A stretch of DNA of 64,000 nucleotides from Actinomycetales bacterium (GCA_016710645.1 JADJVI010000031.1:28050-92049); one strand, 5' to 3'; shown: positions 48,385-57,522, numbered from the stretch's first letter. Program-made: numbers and translations. The notes: generated by a model from the sequence alone, not told the origin.

Positions 48385-50832
48385 TCATGCCTTCGGTGCC
48401 ACCGTGATGTTGAGGTGGCCACCGTTGGTCACAGCACCGTTGACAGTGATCGTCGTGCCCGTCTTGGGCACCTGCACCCCGACCCAGCCCGGCTGGTAGC
48501 GGCCGACATGCGCGCCGGTGGTGGCGTGCGAGTCGGCGAGGAACCACCAGTTCTTCGTGTCATCGAAGGTCGGCACCGCGGGAGCGGACGGGATCGTCGT
48601 GGCCACACTGTCCTTGTGTACGGTGATCGCGTCGGTCGCCTTGGTGCCGAAGGTCGAGTCGTAGGACAGCAGGCGCGGACGCATTAGCTGACCGTCGGCC
48701 CAGTGGACGAACGTCGGGTGGGCGTCGATCGGGAGCACCAGACCCTGACCGGGGTGGTCGCCGACGTTGTTGTCCGCCTGCGAGGCGTCCCAGTACCAGA
48801 GCAGCAGGCCGCTCTGGTACGGGTAGGTCTCCACCCAGTCCGGTCGGCTATCGAGGAACCCGAAGTTGTATGCCGTGCGCAGCGACGCGTCGTAGCCGTC
48901 GTACTGACGGTTTTCGGCGACGTAGGCGTTGAAGTACGACTTCTCGTTGCTCGACCCGGTGCGGACGAAACCGTTGAGCACCCAGCCCTCGTCGGTCTCC
49001 GCCGTGCCGATGACGGTGCCGTTGACGGCGACCTGGTCGACGAAGAAGCCGGTCTGCGCGGCCGCTGCGTCGGTCTGGTAGCGGAACCGGATAGCAGTTG
49101 TGCCCGCCGGCAGGGTCGCCGTCAAGTCGACCCAGGACGCCGCGAAGCCAACCGTCGTGCCGGTGATGCCGGTGTGGCTCGGGTTGTTGCTGTTGGGGTC
49201 GGTCGCCCGCGACAGCGAGGTGTTGACCGTGGTCCATGTGGTGCCGTCGGCCGACGCCTCGAGGAAGGCGTAGTCCCAGTCCTCTTCGATGTCGTATTTC
49301 ACCTTGGCGGCGAGGTTCGTCCCGGTGATCCCGGACTTCGTCATCGTCGTGTTGAGGTTGTCCCCTGACGTGGACCAGAACATCTGGCTGCCAGCCGCCG
49401 TCGGACCGAGGTCGATGCTGACCTTCTTGTCCGGGAGCACGACGAAGACCGCTTGCGGACTCTTGGTGGCCGGGGTGTTCGGGCCGAGCTTGTGGGCCGA
49501 CTTCTTCCCGGCGCGTGCGACCTCGTAGAACGGCCCCTTGCCGCCTTGCGGGGCCAACCAGCCGAGCTGCAACAACTCCCAGGCCGACAGGTCGGTCGGA
49601 GCGTCGCCGATGCCGTCGAGGCTGCCGGTGCCGATGTTGGCGCCCGAGGACATGAGCGTCCAGAACGCCGTGCTGTTCTCCGCCCCACCGGTGTTGCCGG
49701 AGGTGTCGTAGAGGTCCGGCAGGCCGAGGTCGTGGCCGTATTCGTGGACGAAGACGCCCAAGCCACCGTTCTCTGGCTGGATGGTGTAGTCGCCGACCCA
49801 GACACCCGTGGGGTTGTTGGGGACGAGCGGCGAGCTCACCAGGCCACCGTTGGTGCCGATGTTGACGCCGGTGATGCCGCCCGGTCCGCCAGCCTGCAGG
49901 TTGGCATACCAGCGGTGACTCCAGATGGCGTCGGTGCCCTGGTTGGGGTCGCCCGCAGCCTCGTCACCGCCCGCGTGCACGATCTGGAAGTGGTCGATGA
50001 AGCCGTCGGGCTCGTTGAAGTTGCCGTCGCCGTCGAGGTCATAGCGGTCGTAGACGTCAAAAGTCTTCAGGTATGCCGTGATGTCCGCCATCGTCTTGCC
50101 GGCCTTGAGCTGGTTGTCGACCCACACGGCCATGGCGTCACGGATGAGCGCCTTGGTCGTGTTGCAGACGATCCCGCCGCAGTAGTTGCGGCCGTAGAGC
50201 GCCTCGTTGAAGGGCACCTTGACCCACTCGGTCACCGCGCCGTCGACGGAGTAACGACCCGAGGACTGGGTCTGGTAGTACTTCGCCATCCGATTGAAGT
50301 ACATGTCCTGGTAATGCGCCGAGTTGTAGTCGGCCTTCCACAGCGTGGAGTTGTCGACCGAGCGATCCGGCTTCGGGATCTCATTGCGCAGCGGGCCCGT
50401 GACGTCGGTAGCCGTGCCGTCCGGCGCAGGTCCCTGGAAGATCGCGTTGGGATACTGCTGGTCACCAAACTCCGCCAGGATGACGAAAACTCGGTCGGTG
50501 CCCTCGCGCTCGAGGTCGACATACTGGCCCTTGGCCACCTTGACGACCTTGCCCTGGGCGGTGGGGTCGCCCTTGAGCCGCTGCGATAGCGCAGTCTGGC
50601 GCAGGCCGTCCTTCTTCACCGTTTGCGGCGACCGCAAGTTGTCCGAGCTGTTTGCCGGCGCGCTCGATTCCAGGCTGGCCACGGGGCCACCCTTGCTCGA
50701 CGCTGCGGCCAGCGGCGCGGTCGGCGCGGCCGTGGAGTTCGGTGCACTGACGACAGCACCGGCGAGCACCAGCCCACCGACCGCGCCGAGACCGACGACG
50801 CGTCGCCCGACGCGTCCAGATCTGCGAATCAC
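48385..50832 (-). CDS. Secreted immune-inhibitor-A-like M6 metalloprotease
   Basis: 815-residue zinc protease of peptidase family M6. A signal peptide (RRVVGLGAVGGLVLAGAV, cleavage near residue 35) is followed by a prodomain, a calcium-type loop DLDGDGNFNEPDGF, and the active site HEYGHDLGLPD (HExxHxxGxxD), then beta-rich C-terminal domains. InhA members cleave host or environmental proteins; here a nutritional or interaction role is equally possible. GTG start with AAAGGGGA upstream. It sits between ftsK and rimO, as an insertion in a conserved order. Confidence 0.92.
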   Translation of the reverse strand: MIRRSGRVGRRVVGLGAVGGLVLAGAVVSAPNSTAAPTAPLAAASSKGGPVASLESSAPANSSDNLRSPQTVKKDGLRQTALSQRLKGDPTAQGKVVKVAKGQYVDLEREGTDRVFVILAEFGDQQYPNAIFQGPAPDGTATDVTGPLRNEIPKPDRSVDNSTLWKADYNSAHYQDMYFNRMAKYYQTQSSGRYSVDGAVTEWVKVPFNEALYGRNYCGGIVCNTTKALIRDAMAVWVDNQLKAGKTMADITAYLKTFDVYDRYDLDGDGNFNEPDGFIDHFQIVHAGGDEAAGDPNQGTDAIWSHRWYANLQAGGPGGITGVNIGTNGGLVSSPLVPNNPTGVWVGDYTIQPENGGLGVFVHEYGHDLGLPDLYDTSGNTGGAENSTAFWTLMSSGANIGTGSLDGIGDAPTDLSAWELLQLGWLAPQGGKGPFYEVARAGKKSAHKLGPNTPATKSPQAVFVVLPDKKVSIDLGPTAAGSQMFWSTSGDNLNTTMTKSGITGTNLAAKVKYDIEEDWDYAFLEASADGTTWTTVNTSLSRATDPNSNNPSHTGITGTTVGFAASWVDLTATLPAGTTAIRFRYQTDAAAAQTGFFVDQVAVNGTVIGTAETDEGWVLNGFVRTGSSNEKSYFNAYVAENRQYDGYDASLRTAYNFGFLDSRPDWVETYPYQSGLLLWYWDASQADNNVGDHPGQGLVLPIDAHPTFVHWADGQLMRPRLLSYDSTFGTKATDAITVHKDSVATTIPSAPAVPTFDDTKNWWFLADSHATTGAHVGRYQPGWVGVQVPKTGTTITVNGAVTNGGHLNITVAPKA

Positions 50833-51078
50833 GACATCCCCTTTACGGAGCGAAACCTGCGCGGCTACTCCCCAGCCAGCCCACGCAGACCGGCGGGAGA
50901 CCGGTCACCTGCACAGCATGGACCTCGTTGGGGCTGGAATCCAGATGCCAGGGTTCACGACTTCGCAAACTCTGCCGCAAACGCAAGATGAGTTGCCGCG
51001 CGCACGGCCGTGAACAACAACGACATCCGTGTCCGCCCGCGGGCACCGCAGAAATCTCATCCGCAGCGGTGAGCCGGG

Positions 51079-53808
51079 CTACTCGCGGCCGGTCAGACCC
51101 CACGCATCTTCGTCGCCCTCGTCCGAGTCGTCCCACGCGTCGGGCGTGCCCGGCTGGTCGGCGAGCGGATCGCTGTCGTACCGCCCGTGGCCGCCTTCCG
51201 CGATCGCGCGTCCGTCCCCGTCCAAGGGGTATGCCGTGTCGTCGCCCCACTCCGGGAGCGGTTCGTCGCCACGCAGCAACGCCAGCGTGGCCGGCAGATC
51301 GTCGGGCTTGACCAGGACGTCACGCGCCTTGGAGCCCTCCGAGGGCCCGACGATCCCGCGTGACTCCATGAGGTCCATGAGCCGCCCGGCCTTGGCGAAC
51401 CCCACCCGCAGCTTGCGCTGCAGCATGGAGGTTGACCCAAACTGGGTCGTGACGACGAGTTCGGTGGCCTGCAGCAGCACGTCGAGGTCGTCGCCGATGT
51501 CGTCGTCGACCTGCTTCTTGGCCGCAACCACCGTGACGTCCTCGCGGTACTGCGGCTTGAGCTGTTCGGTCACCGACTTGACGACGGCGTGGATCTCCGA
51601 CTCGGTGACCCAGGCGCCCTGCACACGGATCGGCTTGCTCGACCCCATCGGCAGGAAGAGCGCATCGCCCTGCCCGACGAGCTTCTCTGCGCCCGGCTGG
51701 TCGAGGACGACTCGACTGTCGGCCAGCGACGAGGTCGCGAAGGCCATCCGGGAGGGCACATTGGCCTTGATGAGCCCGGTGACCACGTCGACCGACGGCC
51801 GCTGGGTGGCCAGGACGAGGTGAATGCCCGCCGCGCGGGCAAGCTGGGTGATGCGGACGATCGACTCCTCGACATCGCGCGGGGCGACCATCATGAGGTC
51901 GGCCAGCTCGTCGACGATGACCAGCAAATACGGGTATGCCGTGATGACCCGTTCCGACCCTGGCAGCGGCTTGACCGTGCCCGCGCGGACGGCCTTGTTG
52001 AAGTCGTCGATGTGCTTGAACCCGAAGCCCGCCAGGTCGTCGTAGCGCTGGTCCATCTCCCGCACCACCCACTGCAGCGCCTCGGCCGCCTTCTTGGGGT
52101 TGGTGATGATCGGGGTGATGAGGTGCGGGATGCCGTCGTATGCCGTGAGCTCGACCCGCTTGGGGTCCACGAGAATCATCCGCACTTCTTCGGGGGTGGC
52201 CCGCATGAGGATCGAGGTGATCATCGAGTTGACGAAGCTCGACTTGCCTGCGCCGGTCGCCCCCGCGACGAGCAGGTGAGGCATCTTGGCGAGGTTGGCG
52301 ATGACATAACCACCCTCGACGTCCTTGCCCACGCCCATGACCATGGGGTGCTGGTTGCCCCGCGCGGTCTGGCTGCGCAGCACATCGCCCAGCGACACGG
52401 TCTCCCGGTCGGTGTTGGGGATCTCGATTCCGATCGCGGACTTGCCGGGGATCGGGCTGAGGATGCGCACGTCGGCGGACGCCACGGCATACGCGATATT
52501 GCGCGAGAGGGCGGTGACCCGCTCGACCTTCGTCGCGGGCCCGAGTTCCACCTCGTAGCGGGTCACCGTCGGCCCACGGGTGAAGCCGGTGACCGCTGCG
52601 TCGATCTCGAACTGCTCGAAGACCTGGCCCAATGCCTCCAAGACACGGTCGTTGGCCGCACTGCGGGCCTTGTGCGGGGGTCCGGGGGCAAGCAGCGCCT
52701 GGTCGGGCAGCACATAGGCGACGTCGCCGGACAGCTGGAGTTGCTCGGCGCGCAGCGGCAGCGTCGAGGTGGCCGGTGCCTTGAGCTCGGGCTTGGGAGT
52801 GCCGGTGGCGAGCGGCTGAGTGGTTGCCTCAGCAGAGGCGCCCGCCGCGACGGGCGAGGTTGGCGCCGGTCGCTTCTGGCCGGGACGCAGCGGCTTGCCG
52901 TCGGCGCCGACCGGGGCGACCTCGGCGGCTTGGACGAATGCCTCGTCGCCGACCCGACGATCGAGCACCTCGGCTGCGAGCTTGGCGCGCCTCGATTGAG
53001 CGGCCTTGGTCGGGCCCTCGTCGCTCGACGTCGATGACGGATCCGCGGGCTGGTCGTCAGGGCGGTGTCCGAGGATCCGGTCGCGCGCCTGTCGGAGGCG
53101 GGTGGGAATCATCCGCACCGGAGTCGCCGTGAGCACGAGGACCCCGAAGAAGCCGAGCAAAAGCAGCAGAACGAGCGCCCCGGCCGAGGACACTGCCGCG
53201 GCGATGGGGCTGGAGGCGAGGAAGCCGATGATGCCGCCCGCGGCGCGCATGGCGTTCGCGCCGGCAGGAGGAGTCGGTATGCCGTCCGCCAGGTGCGCGA
53301 TTCCGCTCGCGGCGACGGTGAGGGCCAGGGTGCCAATGAGCAGCCGGTTGGTCGCGGCGTCGTCCTGCGGCGCACGCAGCAGCCGCAGCCCGAAGGCGAG
53401 CAGGACCAGCGGCACGGCATACGCGATGCGACCCAGCGTGCCGGCGACGACAGCGTGCACGACATCCCCGATGACGCCGGGGAACCCCCACCATTCCCGA
53501 GCCGCGACGACGACAGCGAGCCCGATGAGCGCGAACCCCAGGCCATCACGGCGGTGCTCGGGTTCCAGCTCCCGCGCGGAGGTGCCCACCTTGCGGACCG
53601 CTCCACCGGCGAGGTGCGAGACACCCATCCACGTCGAGCGCACGGCACGCAGCGGCAGCGGGAGGCCGCCGGACCGGGTCTTGGTTCCGCGCGGGGTCGG
53701 CGCCTTGCGGGCCGGGGATGCCTTCGGCCGTGCGGTGCTGCGTGGGGTCGCGGAGCCACGGCTCGCGGTCGAAGCGCGCGAGGACGCGGAGGACGGACGG
53801 GTCGCCAT
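51079..53808 (-). CDS. ftsK: DNA translocase FtsK
   Basis: 909-residue septal DNA pump (SpoIIIE family). An Arg/Ser-rich start is followed by four hydrophobic segments (~residues 85-250), a Pro/Ala linker, and the motor: Walker A VAGATGAGKSS, Walker B LLVIVDELADLM, then the C-terminal gamma domain (LQRKLRVGFAKAGRLMDLMESRGIVG), which reads oriented DNA words in other bacteria. I take the ATG at 53808. Six motif words fall in the gene. Confidence 0.96.
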   Translation of the reverse strand: MATRPSSASSRASTASRGSATPRSTARPKASPARKAPTPRGTKTRSGGLPLPLRAVRSTWMGVSHLAGGAVRKVGTSARELEPEHRRDGLGFALIGLAVVVAAREWWGFPGVIGDVVHAVVAGTLGRIAYAVPLVLLAFGLRLLRAPQDDAATNRLLIGTLALTVAASGIAHLADGIPTPPAGANAMRAAGGIIGFLASSPIAAAVSSAGALVLLLLLGFFGVLVLTATPVRMIPTRLRQARDRILGHRPDDQPADPSSTSSDEGPTKAAQSRRAKLAAEVLDRRVGDEAFVQAAEVAPVGADGKPLRPGQKRPAPTSPVAAGASAEATTQPLATGTPKPELKAPATSTLPLRAEQLQLSGDVAYVLPDQALLAPGPPHKARSAANDRVLEALGQVFEQFEIDAAVTGFTRGPTVTRYEVELGPATKVERVTALSRNIAYAVASADVRILSPIPGKSAIGIEIPNTDRETVSLGDVLRSQTARGNQHPMVMGVGKDVEGGYVIANLAKMPHLLVAGATGAGKSSFVNSMITSILMRATPEEVRMILVDPKRVELTAYDGIPHLITPIITNPKKAAEALQWVVREMDQRYDDLAGFGFKHIDDFNKAVRAGTVKPLPGSERVITAYPYLLVIVDELADLMMVAPRDVEESIVRITQLARAAGIHLVLATQRPSVDVVTGLIKANVPSRMAFATSSLADSRVVLDQPGAEKLVGQGDALFLPMGSSKPIRVQGAWVTESEIHAVVKSVTEQLKPQYREDVTVVAAKKQVDDDIGDDLDVLLQATELVVTTQFGSTSMLQRKLRVGFAKAGRLMDLMESRGIVGPSEGSKARDVLVKPDDLPATLALLRGDEPLPEWGDDTAYPLDGDGRAIAEGGHGRYDSDPLADQPGTPDAWDDSDEGDEDAWGLTGRE

Positions 53809-53929
53809 GATCCGGAGGGTACGCGACAGCCACTCCAGACTCACGTGTCACACGCGCATCAGTGGCCGACTTTCCGTCACGCGCGCGCTGGAGAGTCGAT
53901 CTCAGCTGGCGGGATGACGAGCGCGACGC

Positions 53930-53958
53930 TTGAGCCGACTATTAGATGACGTTATGTT
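53930..53958 (+). promoter_or_regulatory. Putative sigma-70-type promoter of the SAM-IV leader
   Basis: TTGAGC (53930-53935), 17 bases, TATGTT (53953-53958). A start about seven bases later would be just at the first stem of the riboswitch. The boxes are only fair matches; position is the main support. Confidence 0.5.
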
Positions 53959-53964
53959 TATCCC

Positions 53965-54050
53965 AAGGTCATGAGCGTCAGCGGTTCAGCTCCGGCTCGC
54001 TGGCCGGCAACCCTCCTCGCGGCGGGGTGCCCCGGATGACGACCTGGTCC
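53965..54050 (+). ncRNA. SAM-IV riboswitch
   Basis: The order of segments GGTCATGAG, GCTGGCCGGCAACCCTCC, GGCGGGGTGCCCCGG and GACGACCTGG is the SAM-IV consensus known from Actinobacteria, and the P1 pairing of GGTC (53967) with GACC (54041) closes it. It lies 56 nt upstream of the class V aminotransferase, so SAM should repress that gene, probably by hiding the ribosome site (GGAAGGAAG before the ATG). Confidence 0.85.
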
Positions 54051-54105
54051 ACGCGACCGACGTGGGCAAGCGCGAACCGGCTGCGGCCGGAAGGAAGAGA
54101 CGACG

Positions 54106-55509
54106 ATGACCGCGACTCTCGAAGCACCGGCTGCGCTTTGCGCCGGCGTGCCGGCCACCGCCACGGATGGGCTCCAGGTGCCCGTGGCCGACGGGTGGAT
54201 CGACTACGCGAACTTCGACCACGCGGCGTCGACCCCCGCCCTGCGCAGTGTGGCGTCGGCCGTCGAGCGAGTGGTCGCGGGCTACGGGTCGGTGCACCGC
54301 GGCAACGGCCACCCGAGCCGGGTCACCTCGCAGTGGTATGACCAGGCCCGTGAGGAGGTCGGCCGGTTCGTCGGAGCGCGAGCGACCGACCACGTCGTTT
54401 TCACTCGCAACACCACCGACTCGTGGACCCTGCTCGCCCACGCCCTCCCTGCCGACACGACCGTCGTCGCGTTCGCGTCCGAGCATCACTCGACGCTGCT
54501 GCCGTGGGGAGCGCACCGCACCGTGACCCTCGGGGTCCCCGCGACGGTGGCGGACGGCATACGGGCTCTTGATCGTGCGCTCGGGGAGGTGACCTCGCGG
54601 CACTCCCTCGTCGTCGTCGCAGGGGCGTCCAATGTCACCGGCGACGTGTGGCCGATCGCCGACATCGTCGCGGTGGCCCATCGACATGGCGCCCGGGTCG
54701 CCCTCGACGCGGCGCAACTGGCGCCGCACCGCCGCATCGACCTGGCCGGGTGGGACGTCGACTATGTCGCCCTCTCCGGCCACAAGATCTACGCCCCGTA
54801 TGGCACCGGCGTGCTCGCCGGGCGGGGCGACTGGCTCGACACCGCCGCCCCGTATCTGCCAGGGGGCGGGGCGACGGTGTCGGTCACCGAGTCGGAGGTG
54901 GTGTGGGCGCTCGGGCCGGCACGGCACGAGGGCGGCACTCCCAACGTGGTCGGAGCCGTCGCGCTCGCGGCGGCGTGTGCGGCCTTGGCCGAGCATCGCG
55001 CCGATATCGCGCTCTACGAGCACGCTCTCGGGGCTCGCTTGCGGCGCGGGCTGGCGGCGATCCCTGGCGTGCGCCTGCACACGCTCTTCGGGTCGGGCGC
55101 AGATCAGGTGGCGGTCGTCGCCTTCACCGTGGATGGGCTCGAAGCAGGCCTGGTGTCGACGGCACTGTCGGTGGAGTACGGCATCGGCGTGCGCGACGGT
55201 CGGTTCTGCGCGCACCGCCTCGTCGACCACCTGCTTGGTGGCGACTCGGGCGTTGCGGCTGGTTCCGGCGGTTCCCATGGCGCTGACACGCTTCACCGCT
55301 CCGGTATGCCGTCCGCTCGCCTCCGCGAGGTGGCAGCGGTGCGCGCGAGCCTGGGTCTTGCGACCCGCCCTCATCACGTGGAGCGACTCATCACGGCCGT
55401 CACTGAGCTGGCTGCCCGCGGACCGGCGTTGAGCTATGTGCGGTCCGAGGCGGGCTGGGAGACCCCGAGCGTTGCTGCCGCAACGACGAGCAGCTCCCGC
55501 CTGTGGTGA
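54106..55509 (+). CDS. Class V aminotransferase (cysteine desulfurase-like)
   Basis: 467-residue PLP enzyme. FDHAASTP near residue 38, RNTTDSWTLLAHAL, and the lysine in ALSGHKIYAPYG (PLP Schiff base) match SufS/IscS-like proteins. The segment with SEHHSTLLPW is the family's His region; the catalytic loop cysteine of true desulfurases is not evident, though a Cys occurs in GRFCAHR. The SAM-IV riboswitch upstream suggests a role in sulfur amino-acid metabolism. Whether it is a desulfurase or another lyase is open. Confidence 0.8.
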   Translation: MTATLEAPAALCAGVPATATDGLQVPVADGWIDYANFDHAASTPALRSVASAVERVVAGYGSVHRGNGHPSRVTSQWYDQAREEVGRFVGARATDHVVFTRNTTDSWTLLAHALPADTTVVAFASEHHSTLLPWGAHRTVTLGVPATVADGIRALDRALGEVTSRHSLVVVAGASNVTGDVWPIADIVAVAHRHGARVALDAAQLAPHRRIDLAGWDVDYVALSGHKIYAPYGTGVLAGRGDWLDTAAPYLPGGGATVSVTESEVVWALGPARHEGGTPNVVGAVALAAACAALAEHRADIALYEHALGARLRRGLAAIPGVRLHTLFGSGADQVAVVAFTVDGLEAGLVSTALSVEYGIGVRDGRFCAHRLVDHLLGGDSGVAAGSGGSHGADTLHRSGMPSARLREVAAVRASLGLATRPHHVERLITAVTELAARGPALSYVRSEAGWETPSVAAATTSSSRLW

Positions 55510-55516
55510 CGAGTGG

Positions 55517-55990
55517 TCACGGGTTGCAGGTGCCCTTCATGTCCGCCCAGCGGAGATCTCCTCGGGTCAAATCCCACTTACCGGAGTAGGTACCCAGCTG
55601 TGCGCCATCCGCCGCGCGGAAGTCGTAGTCGTACTTGACGGACCCAGTCATCATTCCCCCCGCGTAGTCGATCACGACGTTTCGACGCAATGAGACGGTA
55701 TAGATAGGGCCAGGAAGGACTACACCGCCTGCAACGACCGTGGAGCTCAGGGTTAGCGGTGCGACGCTCGAAACGTTCTCCACGCGGTGTGTAGACCCGT
55801 CCGAATGCGAGGTGTAGTTGGAGAGATACTTGAGTTGTCCACTAGTTACCGTCAAGGCGATTTGACGACACACCATCTCCTGGCCAGCCGCCGACACATT
55901 GATGCTCACGTCTGCAGCCTGGGCTGAACCGATGGCGCCGGAAGCCAACAAGGCGGCAACGCCACAAATAGCTGCCCATCGCCTGGTCAC
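55517..55990 (-). CDS. Small secreted protein of the low-GC operon
   Basis: 157 residues. RRWAAICGVAALLASGAIGSA is a signal peptide with cleavage near AQAAD (residue 26), leaving ~130 residues rich in Ser/Thr/Val/Tyr that look like a beta-sandwich, with two cysteines (MVCRQ and GTCNP). I do not know the family. The GTG has GGGAGGA upstream. It is the third gene of the operon and ends 8 nt from the convergent aminotransferase. Confidence 0.7.
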   Translation of the reverse strand: MTRRWAAICGVAALLASGAIGSAQAADVSINVSAAGQEMVCRQIALTVTSGQLKYLSNYTSHSDGSTHRVENVSSVAPLTLSSTVVAGGVVLPGPIYTVSLRRNVVIDYAGGMMTGSVKYDYDFRAADGAQLGTYSGKWDLTRGDLRWADMKGTCNP

Positions 55991-56054
55991 GGTCGTCCTC
56001 CCGCTCGTACATGAATCGATGCACGCGCAGCCTACGCCCTTCGGCCACCCTGGG

Positions 56055-56453
56055 CTAGACCTGTCGCTCCCATCCGCGTGATCGACTCATCCACACGAAA
56101 GGGCGCCGTTGCCAGGCCCTGTGCCGCAGGTCCCGCTGAGCCTCCAGGATGAGTTCACGGATGGCCATATATCCAGTGGCACGACGAGGCCCAATATCGC
56201 CGGGCCACCCTGACAGCAGTAGCGTGGGGTAGAGCGTCACGCCCCGAGACCTAGCGACCACTTCCCCCGGATCCGGAATGCATATGTCAAACCAGCGCGG
56301 GACGGGGATTCCGGCAGCGACCGGTGGCGAAAACACCTCAGTAGCCGCCCCGCCTAGTTGCTCGCTCCATTGGGGGAGGTCTCGAATGACGTCCTCACAC
56401 GTACCGCAACCATTGAGGACGAATACTGAGAGGACTGGACTGTCAGTTGCCAA
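56055..56453 (-). CDS. Thioredoxin-like protein with CGTC motif
   Basis: 132 residues. The start LSVFVLNGCGTC puts a CxxC after a beta-strand, and GVTLYPTLLLSG provides the cis-proline of the thioredoxin fold; both are about the right distance apart. It lacks a signal peptide. The only start in frame is a TTG (56453) without a clear Shine-Dalgarno, 12 nt after the TAG of the preceding frame, which it shares, so reinitiation or readthrough is possible. It may reduce or oxidise its cysteine-rich neighbour. Confidence 0.6.
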   Translation of the reverse strand: MATDSPVLSVFVLNGCGTCEDVIRDLPQWSEQLGGAATEVFSPPVAAGIPVPRWFDICIPDPGEVVARSRGVTLYPTLLLSGWPGDIGPRRATGYMAIRELILEAQRDLRHRAWQRRPFVWMSRSRGWERQV

Positions 56454-56465
56454 TTCGCTACGACT

Positions 56466-56690
56466 CTAGGCGCAGTTGGTGCCGGTACAGTTTTGGGTTG
56501 TGCACACGCGCAAAGTGGAGTCATAGGACCAGGTGTTGCACCGTAGACACTGGGTAGTCCAGTTTGCCTGGGTATCAGTCAGGCAATAGTTCGCCGCTGC
56601 CGCATTGACGCCTGGTGTGAAACCCCACCTTAGGCAGAGAGGAGTACCCGCTGCTTGAGATGTAGGAGAGTGGGCGCCAACGGTTATCAT
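56466..56690 (-). other. Out-of-frame cysteine-rich C-terminal segment of the Tat protein
   Basis: In the other frame the DNA encodes VGFTPGVNAAAANYCLTD and then seven cysteines within about 45 residues, ending CTGTNCA at TAG (56466). Removing one C from the CCCC run at 56623-56626 joins this to the Tat protein. It is likely the true C-terminus and the listed ATG at 56690 is probably not used. Confidence 0.55.
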
Positions 56691-57327
56691 TAACTCCTCC
56701 GTTGTAAACCCCGACGTTCCATTTCAGGCTGGTGGCGGTTGCGCCGTTGACCCCGCCCGAGGTGACCGTAAACGTAGTGGTCTGCGTGACGTTTGGAGCT
56801 GTTCCGTCGTAATAGCTCGGGCGCACGGCGTTGTCGGAGTCCCACACCAAGTACGGCCCACAGATAGATCCGGATGGTGGGACTAAGATGTCCTGATTAG
56901 CGGTCAATGTGTAGGTATATGTATACGAAGAGGGGGACGTCAAAATTGCCGTCGTGGGGGTGGGGCCCGACAGGCTCCCGGTGAAGTACGTTCCGTAAGA
57001 AGTATTCGGAGTACCCGGCAGAGCTCCGGATGTCCTCGTCTGGTCAATCGTGATTGTGTACTGGACCGACGTGCCTTGGGGAATCGTGGTACCGGGCAGC
57101 GCCTGCCACCCGAAGTAGACATACATAAGGATGGTGTTGTACTTGGAGGGATCCGGTCCACGATCGATCCCGCAAATCACTCCTTGGACCTTCACTGGCA
57201 CCGAGGATGCTGCATGGGCAACCTGGGACGCCCCGACGATCAACGGCACAGACCACGCAGCACCCTTCGCTAGGGTGCGGCGACTGATTCGCGACACGTT
57301 CGATGGACTTTGCGACACGATGGACAC
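56575..57327 (-). CDS. Tat-exported surface protein, apparently frameshifted
   Basis: 250 residues in the undisturbed frame. SRRTLAKGAAWSVPLIVGA is a twin-arginine signal, with cleavage near AHAAS, followed by a Thr/Ser-rich beta domain with YTITIDQTR and ILVPPSGSICGPYLVWDSD. The frame ends abruptly after VGFHTRRQCGSGELLPD, while the neighbouring frame continues as a cysteine-rich tail, so a single-base insertion at 56623-56626 is suspected. The GTG at 57327 is preferred. GC content is visibly lower than in the flanking genes. Confidence 0.65.
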   Translation of the reverse strand: MSIVSQSPSNVSRISRRTLAKGAAWSVPLIVGASQVAHAASSVPVKVQGVICGIDRGPDPSKYNTILMYVYFGWQALPGTTIPQGTSVQYTITIDQTRTSGALPGTPNTSYGTYFTGSLSGPTPTTAILTSPSSYTYTYTLTANQDILVPPSGSICGPYLVWDSDNAVRPSYYDGTAPNVTQTTTFTVTSGGVNGATATSLKWNVGVYNGGVNDNRWRPLSYISSSGYSSLPKVGFHTRRQCGSGELLPD

Positions 57328-57522
57328 CCTCACTGCTTTGCGGTTGACGTGTCGACCCAGCCCGCGAGCGCTATCCCCTGCGCCCGACCCCCCCGGGTCT
57401 GTGCGACGAGCCGACAGCAACGAGTGTACCCCCATCATGTGGCGTTGCTTCAAGTTAAGAGCTGTACACGCCGACGAACCTGGGGTTAACGAGGGGCACC
57501 CGATCTGGCCCCTCTGGTGCTG

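Noticed and set aside
50833..51078. Regulatory RNA in the ftsK-M6 protease gap
   Set aside because: Only a 6-bp GACCGG/CCGGTC stem is visible; nothing else supports an RNA.
57423..57453. Promoter TTGAAG / TACACT of the Tat protein operon
   Set aside because: The spacing is 19 bases, too long for a firm call.
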